Positions 26,951 to 39,533 of a stretch of DNA of 64,000 bases are shown one piece after another. The stretch lies in the NCBI GenBank assembly GCA_030407005.1, contig JAUDYN010000003.1:2170001-2234000 (forward strand). Reading direction: 5' to 3'. The notes beneath the pieces are model-generated. The model did no database searches. It saw nothing but the letters and a program-made list of their open reading frames with translations, and was not told the origin of the DNA. Position 1 is the stretch's first letter, and every line of letters begins with the position of its first letter. A program made the translations under genes and the position numbers. The stretch comes from Desarmillaria ectypa (lineage: Eukaryota > Basidiomycota > Agaricomycetes > Agaricales > Physalacriaceae).

Positions 26951-29900
26951 CTAACTGAGCCTAGCTTTCTTACTTGGCTGGGAACTCCCCTTCTCAACGT
27001 CCTTTCTCTTCTTGTCCTGTGACGACCTCCAAGCGTTTATCAAACTTTGAATCTTATCACGACAAGCGATTGCTAGTGGACCAACTTCGGAGTCCATGCC
27101 GTTAAAGGTGATGGCGTTATTTATCATCAAGGCGATGTCCGCCTCAAATGCTTCAACGGTATCATACTTATCGCTCTCAAGTTTGGTTCTGATAGTCCTC
27201 AAGTCCCGAGCATCCTTGCGAGGTATGATTTGGAAGTATGTCGGAATAGCAAGCAATTCGGGATCGACCGGTTCCCGAAAGATCCAAGAACTGAAAAAAA
27301 AATTGAGAGGACGAAGGCATAAGATAATGTTTCACTCACACGTTATCTTTCACTATACTTGTCATCACTCCAAGAAGTCCTCTTTTCTCGACGAACGTCA
27401 GTTTTCGCTCCACGAGTTTGGGCCACTCTTTTCGGAAATATTTCTCCAGGACAGCCGCGCAATCGTGAGGATAGGTTTTGACAGGATTGAACTGACGACA
27501 ATTGCTAATAACCAGTTCGAAATCGGTTCGGAAATCCTCCATGGTCTGATACTGGTTTTGCGCAAGTTTCTCCGACATTGTGCCAAAGTCCATGGGTTGA
27601 GCAATCTCCTCGAGATAGCTGGAAGTATGTTCAGACGATTGTAAGGAATTCGTACGCTTTACTCACCTCGGGCACCCGTCCAGGATGGGATCTACGGGCC
27701 TGTTAAAGATACGTGCTTCCGGAAGGAGTTTGATTGCAGTCAAAAATGCCTTAACTTTCTTCTGGTTCATAGGAGTGGACATCTGGTCACCGGCCGAGCG
27801 CTTGACTTTCGACGACGAAGCTTCTGGTGTGGGAAGCACTTCCTTTTCTTTTCCTTTCACTGACGGTCGAGGGGTACTGGGAGCCTCAACTTTGTCTTTC
27901 TTGGATTTGACTAGAACGGGCTTGTGAGGGGCGGCCGGAACAACTATTCTTGTCAAAGAGGATCCAGACGCCATTGGAGCTGCGATAGGTGTATGCTTTT
28001 CCTTCTTTGACGGGGATGCCAAAGCTAGAATGTCGTCAGCCTCGTCGCTCGATGCCTTGCGCTTGTTGAGAGCCCCATTTACAGCAGTTTTTGCTTGTGC
28101 TGAGCGCTGTTTCTGCTCATCCTTCTCGCGCTCGATAGCGAGCACTTCCGCTAGAATATCAGCCGACCCGTCATCGATATAGGGCGGGGGTGGTGCATCG
28201 ATTTCGGCAGCTTGTGGCGCTTTGACCTTCAGGACACGCCGCTTTGGAGGCTCCTCAGGCTTGGGCTGAGCTCCCACTCGTAGTTTGATCGTCGGTCGTG
28301 CAGTACCTTCGGCGGCTGGAGTAGCACTCCGAGGAGCATGATCTCGGACACCTGGTGTCGATGGTGGCGGTGTAAATTTAGGAGTGGGAACCGGAGGTCT
28401 CGATTTGGGTGGTGGCGGTACGTTGGCGGAGGCGGCAGCAGCAGCAACGGCAGCCTGGGCTTTGTTGTCTGCTGCTTCAAGTGTTTTGCTCATGATAGAC
28501 CATACTATCGATTAAATTAGACAACATGGGTCGAGAAGGAGAATCAGATGGCTTACGCTTCTCAAATGCTACTTCAAGTGCAATAGCGGCATCGTGCACG
28601 GGGCTTCCGGGCATGTTGTAATGCTTGGCGTTGGCGATCATTACGCGGAAGTCATCCCTGAAGGCAAACCTATCTTTGTACAGTCCTGCTTCCAATCGTG
28701 CACCCATAGTACCGAGGTCCATAGGTTCCTTAATAATGTCAAAGTAACTAGAACACATCAGTAAGTGCGGCCAAGATGAGTTAGTAGATGTGCATACTTC
28801 AGCGCCTTGTCCCGAACCGGATCCACAGGCTGCAGAAACCATCTAGCGTGCTTGTGGTCCCTGATTTTCTTCAAAGCGTTTCGCGTAGCTGTGAGGTCAG
28901 CTAGGCTCATGCCACTAGAATGAGCTTTCGGGACCTGTGCTCGTTTCGGGTTCTTGTTGGGTGGCCTTCCTTTAGGCTTTCCTTTGGCGGGCGCCGGTGG
29001 AACGACGAAGGCGCCGGTTTTCTTGGAGGGCAGCACCGGAGCTATGCTTTGAGGAGGAGGAGGAGGGGGTTTGGGAGTAACATCTCGAGTGATTCCACCG
29101 TTGGATAACTTGAGCTTTGGTGGCACGTGAATGGGAGTAAGTGGGCTCTTCAAACTGGCTACCACGCTCGGTTTTCGTTGAGGCTTGATGGAAACTTTGG
29201 GGACAGGAAGGGATGGCGGGGTTTCGGTGATCGGGGTCTTGGGTGGTAGATGTAGCGAAAGCTTCGGGGGCACCTCATCCACGGGGCGAATGAGAAGGTC
29301 AGCCAGTTTGAGGATGCACCATCGGACCTCATGATCAACGTCGGGAGCACTGTCCAGCGCGATAAGCAGACAACTAAGGCATAAACGAAGCTACCCACAG
29401 TGCAATAGCCATCAGGAACTCCCTGAGGACTTCATTCTTGCCCACTTCCCGATCCTTTCTAAGCACTTTGATCATGGCATCCATCTCGCTCTTCTTCGAC
29501 TCCTTAGTCTTCTCGGGGTTATTGCCATCTTCCTCAATGAGCAAAGCGTCCGTGTCCTTGGAGCCTGACTTCAGCTCGCCCATTTGCACGAGGAGAGCCA
29601 AGCTATAGCACGCATTCCTGGCAACATGTCTCCGAATAACTCGCGATGGATCGTTAGCCATTACGGCGAGGACGTAGCGCATGATGGCAGGAGTGTACCA
29701 CTTAGTGAGGAAGAGTCCATCGAAGGCGGCAGTCCGCACAGGTGTATAGTTTCCATCTCTGCACTAAGCATAAGCAACATTTCACTGATTGGTGAAAATA
29801 GACTGTACCTAGCAGTAAGGAAGAAGACTGCCTGGTAATTTGGGATGAGATTGGCGACACCGAGAACCATATAAAACTAGGCAAATGTTCAGTTACGGTA

Positions 29901-32900
29901 TAACAGGCTGAGATTGAATGCGGACTTGCCTCCAAAGCCGCTATGGTGACTATGTTATGGGCGGAGGGGATCAACCTGTCCATACTACGATACCTATCGA
30001 CTTCAGCAACAATTTCCTTGAGAAGCTGTTGATCTTCCGCATTATGTTCCGAACGGACTTCTGTTGGTAAAAGCTCGCCACGTTCAGGAGCTGCCATTGA
30101 TATCGTAGCACAGGCTGCTGCAGATATGATGGTACATATATAAAATCCATCAGAATACTAACAGTGACGTCAGGAATACCCAACGAAACGGTTGAATAAA
30201 TTCTTACCGGATTTACAGTGTTGTCATTGTATTTAAGTTGATCGATCAAGAATTGTCGCACTACGGATGGTGACTTGCCATTCTCGAACCGAATTCTTGA
30301 GATCGCTGTTATGAGTGTCTACCCAAGGCGTCAATTAGAAAAAGTCATGTCGATCGAAACCCAGGACATACCTTGCGGACAAAATATTCTGACAGGTCTG
30401 AAAAATCATTCGGCTTCGGAACATAGGTATGGCTAAACAAGTCTTGATTGGGATCTTCTGGTTCGTAACAATATCGTAGGAAGAGTTTGAATAGATGGAA
30501 TAGACCGAGGAAATCGAGTCGACGGATCGCACACTACATTACTTTAACATCAGACGTTACTGAGGCGCCCGCAGAGCACTCACGTTAACCAGGGCGCTCG
30601 CGGCTTCTGTCCGAATCCGATAATGATAGTTGGATACCAACACTGTCTTGGTTAGAGTGCTAGAAACTATCGCTGTAGGTTGCTTTGCAAGAGCATGTAC
30701 GGCCTAAATGGAATGTGTGGGTGATTAGAGGTCTGCCAGTTAGGACTGAGTATACCTCTAATTGGGCAACGACGTCCCTATCCCTCTGCAGCTGTGACAC
30801 CCACATGAAATCAGGTTGTTCAAAATTCAAGTTCGCAATCCATTCGAAATCGGCATCCATTCGAATCCACTCATATGTCGCTCCGCTCATCAATCCTTCA
30901 TCTTCCTCCGTCCAGTCAGCCACCTTCCAGTTCTCACGCTCCTTCTCTTTCTCCCAAATATCCAAACCGAAGCCCATATCGACCATTCCCATCGCCTCAG
31001 CTGCTTCCGTATCACCTTCAGCAGCAGCTTGTGCAGCAGCCTGACGAGCAAGATACCGTTTTGTATTCCGGCGAACACGTTTATACTTGGTATTGAAAGG
31101 TACTTCGTACCGCTTGAAGGGAGACCGGATGTCAAGGACATGTTCGTAAGGTGTCCCATCGGCTTCGTGAATCCGAATTGTCATCGTACCCTAGTTTCAA
31201 AATTATTATAGCCCTTCTGCGATACAAGGCATATAGCTCACCTCAAAGAATGGTACAGGTTTGAGCATCTGTTTATGCACTTCACTGTTCTCATGAACTT
31301 TATATGCAGGGCTTTCTTGTCGCATGGTAATCTCGACCGCCATCTTCTTCCGGTTGAAAGTTGCAGACACCCCGAACGCAGGACAGCCGCTCCCATAAAT
31401 CCATTGCTCGGCAAAGCCTCGCAAATCCACCCCGCTAACCTTTCTACAAGTCCTCAGGAAGGCATGAGTAGACAGCATATTGTTCGGCATTTCTCCACTA
31501 ATAGCGGACAAAAAGACCTTGGGAAGGACGCGACTCAGACCCAGGGAGGTTCCTGACTTACCAAGTCGTCGATCGAGTATATGGAGAACTAGAGGTGCCT
31601 TGAGGTTAATGAAAGGGAGAACACTAGAATCCGGAGGATCGAGGACCTGCGGTTGGCAGATTGGCGGCATTGTACCGCTGTCTCGCTCCAAGACGCGATG
31701 CATATCTTTCTTGAGCCGGAAGCGGTACTCATTGTTGCCAAAAAGTTTGCGCAGGAATAGACCGTTAATGTAAAGCGCTAAGCCATTCACTAGCCAGATA
31801 TCAGACCAAGTTTTGGGCTGAATATTTATGCCAGCCCACTGGCAAGCTAAAGCATGACTGAGGGTCTGGCGAACTTCAATTGCCTGCTCTATCGCGTCAT
31901 CACCATGCAACAGGTCGACAGTCACGAGAGATAGCGTGGAGCTATCAAACCTTTCGACGGGAAGCTCGTCGACGAATACAACTTTGTAGGAGCCGAACGG
32001 GTACGAACCAAATTCGGTTGCATAGAAAGTCATTGCAGAACGAAGAGCAGAGGCGGAGGTGGAGAGGTACGGTTCTTGTCCAGGAAGACAGAAGGCGTAC
32101 ATTCCCGGCTGTTGTGAGGTGGTCGTAGTCTCATCAGACATGCCCTCGGGTGGTATGGTGAGGATGTGGAAAGGGCCCGCTGCAAAAGCAATATGCTGAA
32201 CTGACGTAAGAACAGCTTGCGAGAAGATGAATATGGTTTTGTTCGAGTTGTATGGATGTGCCACCTATTTGGGGTCTCGAGTCAGAGACGTGATAGAAAT
32301 CTCGCAGTCGTGTATGCGCACCTGTTCCACAAGCTCGCCGCTACAGACTACAAGTGTTGGTAACAATTCATTTGCCTCCTCATCCTGAAGGTGGTCTGGC
32401 TCCTCCAGATAGCGAGGAACGACAAACTCGAATTCCCATGTACATTTCTCATTCACACTATCAGCACACGGCACCCAGCATCTGGAAGCGTCTGGGCACG
32501 ATGGAGTGGTGTACGCGTGAGGTACGCGCTGGGCCATATAGTTAACCCAATAGATCATACGTGCCAAATGAAGCTTGACCTACATAAGGATGAGAATCAT
32601 CGGGAAGGACGAACTCGAATCCATCGACTGGGTTACGAAAGCTGTATGAGATTTTGACAACGATAGGAGAAAACTCTGGAGCAGTGTGGCCATTCTGCAT
32701 TTGAGACACGCCCGGTGTCTGAGGCTCGGGAGTTGCAGCTACGACGACATATCAGAAAGCAGTCGCAAGAGCAGATATTATAGCAACGCACTTTCACTAG
32801 GCATGCCTATCGATGCGATACTTCCCGAGTACTTTAGTGAAACATCCCTAGGGATGCCAATTGCCAACTCCCCGTCGTCGCCCTCTTGAAGTGCAGAATA

Positions 32901-33367
32901 AAGCTTCCTCTTCAACTCTAAATGCCGATGGCAATCTTGAACATCATTTAGAGAAGATCCGAGGATGATATTTGACAAAGGGTCGGAGCATGCGAATTCC
33001 GCGTCGTAGGATCCAACGGTCACAGAATGAATAGCTGGGACGACATGCGTAAGCAGGCAGCATTTCCCTGTCAGACCACCAAACACGCACTACATTGTCG
33101 CGAATTGAGATATAGTCCTCAGTTCACTATTCGTTGGAACAATGGTGATCTCTGTGTATCCCTGTAAATGACGAGTTGAGCGCTTACCCACCACGAATGG
33201 CAGACGTGCATACCCAGAGACTACCCGAGAAATCGATCTCCAAGACAACCTTTTGGTGACTAGTAGATACCACAAACAAAATGTCAGTACATGCATGTGA
33301 GAACTAGGGGGAAAAAGACGTATATGGAGAAACCTCTGCGAGACTGTTCACGCAAACGGCTATCCAT
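26951..33367 (-). CDS. TAF2: TFIID subunit TAF2 with three C-terminal bromodomains
   Basis: TAF2 is the TFIID subunit that contacts the initiator region of core promoters. The M1-aminopeptidase-like part has LPVERFDSSTLSLVTVD and SHALACQWAG (where HEXXH has decayed) and ALYINGLFLRKLFGNNEYR. Next come the TAF2 block YEWIRMDADFEWI with QPDFMWVSQLQRDRDVVAQL, and HEAT-like helices. The reading frame continues through a Pro/Lys-rich linker into three bromodomains: EPMDLGTM with NAKHYN (about 28.8-28.55 kb), QPMDFGTMS with NCRQFN (about 27.7-27.35 kb) and a divergent third with NAITFN (about 27.3-27.0 kb). All three keep the Asn that binds acetyl-lysine. The gene has roughly 20 short introns. The start (MDSRLREQSRRGF at 33367) is likely, but splicing between 33.30 and 33.05 kb is unresolved. 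Confidence 0.85.
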
Positions 33368-33560
33368 TATTAGTCGAGAATAAACGCCAGGCTATTTCCT
33401 CTGGCAAAGTGTTACTTCCAGGGTGTATAGAACTACGACTGGTGATAGTGGCGGAGCACCAGAAGAACAGACTGAAGGTTGCTTTCAACCCGAGATTGCT
33501 TATGTAATCCGTCGATGGTCATTTCCGTTTTCGGAATCGATTTTTTCCTCTACTTTACTC
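33368..33560. promoter_or_regulatory. Divergent promoter between TAF2 and LTV1
   Basis: There are 193 bp between the inferred starts of TAF2 and LTV1. No TATA box was recognised. The call rests on gene orientation, and it shifts if the TAF2 start proves to lie elsewhere. Confidence 0.35.
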
Positions 33561-35428
33561 ATGGTGCCCAAATCAATATTCCGTCAGCCAGGCGCAAAAC
33601 ATTTCCAACTTGTGCACAGATCACAACGAGACCCTCTCATTCATGATCCAGATGCTGCGCTTCATGTTTTGAAGCCTGTTGTACGTGAAAACGACAAAAA
33701 GGCATGCCTACTGCTATTCTTCATGTTGTCTGTTAATCTTCCCTCCAGGGAAAGTCTAGAGCCGAGCTCGAGGCTCTTTTGTCTATAGACGACGCTCTTC
33801 CGGAATCAAATACGAAGCCAGGGGATGCCGCACTCTATGGGATCTACTACGATGACACAGAATACGACTACATGCAACATCTTCGAGAAGTTGGAGTACA
33901 GGAGGATGACGTCGACAGCATCCTCGTTGAGGCGCCTTCTTCTTCCAAAAAGACTGGAAAACAAAGGAAATCTAGTGACGGAGCTGGTCTTTCCCTTAGA
34001 GATTTGCCAGAAGGCGTTTTACCATCTAAGTCTGAGCTACCCAGAACTTTTGAATCCCAACAAGCCATCCCCGACAGTATATCCGGCTTCCAGCCTGATA
34101 TGGATCCCCACTTACGCCAAGTTCTTGAGGCCTTGGAAGATGACGCATTTATAGACGACAACCTCGAAGATGACTTCTTTGGACAGCTGGTGACAGATGG
34201 CGAACGAGGTGGTGATGAAGAGGTAGACTTTCCCTTCTTTGAGGATGGCGCTGTTGAAGGTTCGGAGGAGCAAGATTCTTCCCGCTCCGGTCTTAAATCC
34301 GGGAACGAGGAAGATGAGGGTTGGGAGGCCCACTTCGCTCGATTTAAAAAGTCACAACAGAATCAATCGCTTGGCAATAGCGATGATGGAGAGGACGAAT
34401 CTGATGGTGGAGACACTATCGCCGGCCTTCCAACAATAACTGTTATTGGGGGCAAGAAGAGACGAAAAGGTGGCAGCGATGCTTCTGGGTACAGCATGAG
34501 CAGCTCCAGCATGTGTCGAAATGAAGCATTGCAAACTCTTGATGAGAGATTTGATCAGGTGGAGTATTCCCTACTCGTATAGCCATTCCCTGCATTAAAC
34601 GGGACATTCATTGCAGGTAATGCTTAAAGAGTACAATGAAGACGATGATGACGACCGTGTGTCAATGCCCGATGATTCCGATTCTGATGAGGCTCCGGAA
34701 CTCATCACAGCTCGCGATGATTTTTCATCCATGATGGACGAATTTCTCAATGACTACGAAATCCTGGGCCGAAAGATGAAGCCCAAACTTGAAGGCGATA
34801 GCGGGGCGGAGAAGTTGGAGACGTTGCGGAGAGCTATGGGACAAGATCAGCGCGTCAAAGAATTCTATAATGACGATGATGATACCCCCAAGGAAGATCT
34901 TTTCTTAGAGCTTGATGAGAACAAGAAAGACAGGTGGGATTGCGAAACTATACTCAGTAGGCGACGTTCCACTCTATTAATTTCCGTAATTCACGAACTT
35001 CTCTAGCAACTTACACCAACCTTGAAAATCATCCACGTCTTATCCGGACCCGCGACACCAGGCGAACTCCAAAGATAATGCTGGATCCGAAAACCGGACT
35101 ACCTTCCATTGTCGAATGCAAGCAAGCCAAATTTCGAGCTCGAAGCCCCGAGCCCGATTTGAAAAGAAGGATGGAATACACCCGTATTGCTTCCTGCTTT
35201 GATTCGTACTGATACTGATTCATCTCCTCAGTTCCTCGTCAAGCAACAGTCACACGACCGCGGAACGAATCGCCCGAGTCAAAAAAGGCTCGTAAAGCAG
35301 CGGTTAAGGCTAACCGCGCCGCGAGGCGTGCGGAAAAGAAGGCTACCAAAGAAGAGTTCAGCAGCGAGTTCAAGGTACAGGTAAAGAGCGTCACTACCGC
35401 CGGCGAAAAAGCCATGAGGAAACTATGA
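33561..35428 (+). CDS. LTV1: Ribosome biogenesis factor LTV1
   Basis: LTV1 is a 40S-subunit assembly factor that must be released before late cytoplasmic maturation. Exons 33561-33701, 33749-34558, 34617-34956, 35007-35183 and 35232-35428 total 1665 nt, 554 residues. The N-terminus has the family block FQLVHRSQRDPLIHDPDA followed by HVLKPV. It continues with LYGIYYDDTEYDYMQHLR, an acidic middle, DDFSSMMDEFLNDYE, and the C-terminal KDRWDCETIL and LENHPRLIR blocks. The tail is very basic, with KKARKAAVKANRAARRAEKK. The first intron has a GC donor (33702). It is divergent from TAF2 and convergent with the first bHLH gene. Confidence 0.93.
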
Positions 35429-37171
35429 AATTACTTGTTTTACGTTTCACCTGTAGTCCCCGTTGACATCTTTGAAAAATTTATCATCAGAGAACTTCTT
35501 ACGCTCATAAGCGACAAGTTCGATACTTCATGCCTTGCGTTGGCCGTCCGCAACTCGCGCTTTACTCATGACTCAGATTGGTAAGAACATAATCGTTTCG
35601 TTGTCATTCATCATATATACATCGTAAGCTACACGGTAAGTACACGTACAGAAATTACACAATGTAGTCATTTGACTCATCGGCGGAAACAAGAGCCTAA
35701 CACCAACGTGTAAAGAAGAAGTAACAACATGAAACTGAACATAGAGATGGAGATAGCAAACGGACAATGGAATAGGTCTTCGGCGATGCGCAGGCGCTCG
35801 GGAAGAACGGAACGGAAGTGATTCCACAACATTTACTATATGGACAGGGGAGATGTGCGGGGTAGCGACACATAAAGGTGGATTTCGGGGAAGAGCATAT
35901 CGGGTGGTGTTGTCAGTCGCAGAGTTATCGTTCGTAGTCCGAGGAAGAGCACACCAAAGAAGGCGGCAAATAGGACTAGCTATAGAGCGCCTAAATGATG
36001 TACGGACGCGTACGAGTAGCCAGCAGCTTCGAGCTACCGGCCGCTCTCTTCGACTTCTGACGGGGACAAACAGAGCATCCTCAATCACCGGCTCATGAAG
36101 CGGGAGAAGACGCAATGCAACCCATCGAAGGAAGCTCAATCCGTATGTGCTCGTGCGAACGTGAGAAACAACTCTACAAATCAACCCGCCCTCTTGCCAG
36201 GCTCACATCCGAGTCAAGTGTGCTGAGACACCGATCAAATATCCACCATATAACTAGCTATGCTGAAGTGATCGACGCGATGCGGAACACATCAATCCAG
36301 TAGCTGTGCGAGCTCGTCCGAGCGAGCTATGTTGGCGGGATCAGATTGTCATGGGGTGTCATAGGAATGTCTGTGGGTAAGTAGCGGAATGGGAAGAGGG
36401 ACGAATCAAAAGGTCGGGGACGTTGATCAGGCGTTCCTTAGTTTCGATCCTTGGCGTTAAGGGGGGGAGGGGCAAACATAAATCAATCGATAAATATTGC
36501 TCGATAGCGGGACCCGTAGACGAGAGCGATTGTGAGCGATTGCCCTGGATATTGAGTCACAGTGATCCGAAAGGCAGAATGGTAGGGGAAAGTGGCTGGC
36601 GGTAGACACGAAAGCGGAATATGATGCCAGTGTATCGGCGGCACGCGAGGCACGGAACCACATCTAAGTGGTCCGCCTACGAGCGTACCGATGGAGTGTA
36701 ATCCGAGATAAGATGCAATGCTGGGACGAAGGCGACAGGATTCGAAGAAGTCGTACAAGAAAGTGCACCAGACATGCGAAGCGCGCCAACCGCTCATCCG
36801 TAGAGAGTAGTGACGACGCCTCAAGCAGTTGTCTGGTGTCTTGCGTGGGTGTCGTCGTCCTCAAGCATCAGCCATTACCTCGAAATGTCCATCGTCATCC
36901 GCAAACGGCTCGCAGACCAACGTTTCCGACTCCGAAGTCGACGAAGTCACGGCGCAGCTGTACAATCATCTGCAGGAATGGATCATTAGTGAAGAGCAAA
37001 TCAATGCTCCACGTCGTCAGGGAAGAGGGATATAGTGAGGTAGATGATGCTCATAAAATACGTTTGTGATAGTAATAGTCCGTTCATAATCAAAGCAGTG
37101 TCACCGGGTTTACGCCCTTTGACATCCGACACAATTTTGGGATTTGCTTTTTTCTGAGGCCAGAGGGCGCT
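35429..37171. other. Intergenic interval between LTV1 and bHLH-1, no supported gene
   Basis: This 1.7-kb stretch lies between two convergent gene ends. Open frames exist on both strands (for example minus 36184-35573 and plus 36829-37035), but they lack recognisable domains, and the longest needs a non-ATG start. The plus-strand stretch ending at 37035 has a codon pattern that could be coding (residues DEVTAQLYNHLQEW). I could not extend it into a gene. Long 3' UTRs or a non-coding transcript are possible. Confidence 0.5.
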
Positions 37172-38204
37172 TCAGAAATTTGACATCGTCATGTGCGGAG
37201 AGATGCCAAGAGTAGACTTGCCCAATGCACGGGCGGTACCCATCATCAAGGCATCGTTAATCTCACGGAGGCGCTTGACTTCGGTCTCGAAAGCCTGCAG
37301 CCTCGAACGAGACTCCGACTGGGTCGTCTCGAGCTCCCGAATGTACTCGCTCGCTAAGAGAAAATGAGTCAGATCAGATATCAGTGCTTAATTTAGATAT
37401 GACTCACCCCTTGACAGCAGATGAACCTTGCTTGTTCTCTGCTGGGTTGGGGGCAGAACGTCTCGTAGAAGATCATAGTTGCGGCGGAGCTCATCGCGAC
37501 GCTTCTGTTCAGACTCGATTCGCTGTTGACGAACAGATTCTCGACGACTAGGACACATGATTAGCAGCTGCTTGACAAATTTTTCTGCAAGACTTACTTA
37601 TCCATAGGTCCTCCAGCGGACGGAGAGACCTGGTACTCATCGTCATCGTCATCTGATTCGTCGCTGGCTTTCCTCTTCCTGGCCTTCTGGACCTTCCTCA
37701 CAGTTGAATTTCTCCGTGTAGCAGCACCAATAGGATCATGACGGTGCGAGCGGGGGACGGTTGCTGCGTAAGGGATGGAGGGAGGAGGAGAGTCGTTGGA
37801 TGCGCGGCTGCGTCTTCCAGACAAAGTTCGGTCCTCATCGCCAGCGTAGGTCATAGCGCGGGGTGAGATACCGAGATCCTCACCCATGTATGGCTGAGGT
37901 GAGGAGTTGGAGAAAGGCGAAGCAGTGTATGTGTAGTCGCCACCAATCGGATGGGAAAGGTTGACGCCGTCGTATTCGCCAGCAGAAGACGCGGATGCTA
38001 AAAAAACCGATATTAAGTGTAGTGCCGTAAGAACTGTGAAAAAGGCTTACCATTCAAGGAAGAGCCGAAGGGGGGCGAAGGCGAAGGTGGATACTGGAGG
38101 TAGTCCATCGCACTCTCGATGTTATCCATCAGAAACGGGCTTTCCATGGAATGCTCCATGAAAGAAGAAGAGCGGGCAAGCATTGGTTCGAAGTCTACAG
38201 ACAT
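37172..38204 (-). CDS. bHLH transcription factor (bHLH-1)
   Basis: Exons 38204-38051, 37997-37598, 37547-37408 and 37353-37172 total 876 nt, 291 residues. A Ser/Pro-rich N-terminal half leads to a basic stretch (KVQKARKRK, then an acidic DESDDDDDE run). The bHLH domain follows: RIESEQKRRDELRRNYDLL, helix 1 ending at RDVLP, loop PTQQRTSK, helix 2 VHLLSRASEYI. It continues into a short leucine-zipper-like coiled coil. It should bind E-box-type DNA as a dimer in the nucleus. The basic region has Arg and Gln where canonical E-box binders have His and Arg, so specificity may differ. No close named orthologue is recognised. The last intron lies between the Arg and Ala codons of LLSR-ASEYI, exactly as in bHLH-2. 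Confidence 0.88.
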
Positions 38205-39533
38205 TGACGAAAGATGAAGGCAAAAAGGTGTCTAGAATGCAAATAACGGGAGGGCAATAAGGATAGGACTGTGGCGCAAGATGAGCTGGGCGCTTGGGGA
38301 GGGGGGAAGTGAAGGAATACACACAATAGCACGACAGCAACAGGGATCAAGTGCTGCTAGTGACGGCTGCTAAGAAAATGGCGGGGGAGAGGGAGGAGGG
38401 GGGCGCGGTTAGCAGAGAGAGAGAGAAAGAGGGGAGAGATGAAGAAAGCTGCCTCGGGACTATCTTCTTATACAGGCACGCAGGGCTGAGTTGCCTTTTT
38501 TGATAACGAGCCGGCGGCGAACCAAACCGGTGGCTCGTTCCTGCCCACATCAGGATTGCCGTCAGGCTCGGCTCTGAACGAATCTCGGCATATCTCGGCA
38601 GTGGTTAGGTCAATGACGTCGCCTACTTTCGCGTAGCACAGAGGTCGGGGGAAGAACAACTTGCCCTCTGTCACGTCTCGCACCGTTGATCCGTATAGCA
38701 TCGATATTGGAAGTTACATCAGATCAAGATCCGGTCTCCGACTTCCCCCCCTGCAACTTGCTCTTTCCCCTGTCGCCAGCTTTGGAAATCACACTCGAAT
38801 CCAAACGTCTAGTCCCGTCAAGTCACACTCGGAATTCGAGAGCCATGTCACAACGCCACAACTTACTACATCTGGCCTTCTTGATCTGAATGTCCGTTCT
38901 CACAGAGCCCTAGAGCAACCTCATGTCCGGGTCTATTCAATCCATTCTAGTGTGCAACGTTGTTTTAATCTCGAGGTACCCCTTGCGCTTGTACACATCC
39001 ATATCAAATTTTAATTCTTTTATTTATTTTCATTGTTTCGTCCTCTGTAGCTTGGCCTACCCAATGAGCGATCAGCGGTAATCTGAGCCTGTGCGACTTT
39101 GATACAGTTCCATCTCCCATAATAGATCATCTGAGTGCAACTACTGCCAGTTTGTTGCTATCATTAGCCATTAAGTAACATACTATCAATGCATCAATGG
39201 AGCAGGCTCAGCATATCATACATCGCAAACATTCATTCGTCTCTGACAGCTTCAGCTTTCTCAACAGCCCCGTGCCAAGATGTAAGGTGTATTCACATCA
39301 CGGCATGCGCAATAGTTAACACTACAAGCGAAACAAGATACTACAGCAGTCGTCATCAAAGTCGTGCAAGTGAACGGCAAAGCCGTCCCAGTCGTGATTC
39401 ATTACAGTATCGTAAGGTTCGTGAGTATAAAAAATAAACGTTAATAATATATAGGTCCAAGTTGGAGAACGAGATGAGATGACGAACGCTGGCACGCAGC
39501 CCAAATGGAAGGAAGGTCTGGGACCTACGTCGC
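38205..39533. promoter_or_regulatory. Upstream region of bHLH-1 with a long purine/pyrimidine tract
   Basis: No gene is seen in this 1.3-kb interval between the bHLH-1 start and the tetraspan gene stop. At 38381-38440 the plus strand is almost pure G/A, so the bHLH-1 sense strand is C/T-rich just upstream of the gene, a common feature of fungal promoters and leaders. The size of the interval suggests a long regulated promoter or 5' leader for the transcription factor. This is inference from spacing and composition. Confidence 0.4.

Noticed and set aside
33070..33110. U12-type (AT-AC) intron in TAF2 suggested by an ATATCT sequence
   Set aside because: It does not match the U12 donor ATATCCTT and no U12 branch site is seen. 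The unresolved junction is reported instead.
35573..36184. A 203-codon open frame on the minus strand
   Set aside because: It needs a non-ATG start, has a repetitive Arg/Ser/Leu composition and shows no family resemblance. It is probably chance in a region without coding signal.
38181..38200. T-loop-like GGTTCGA string suggesting a tRNA gene
   Set aside because: It lies inside the bHLH-1 coding exon, with no acceptor or anticodon stem around it.
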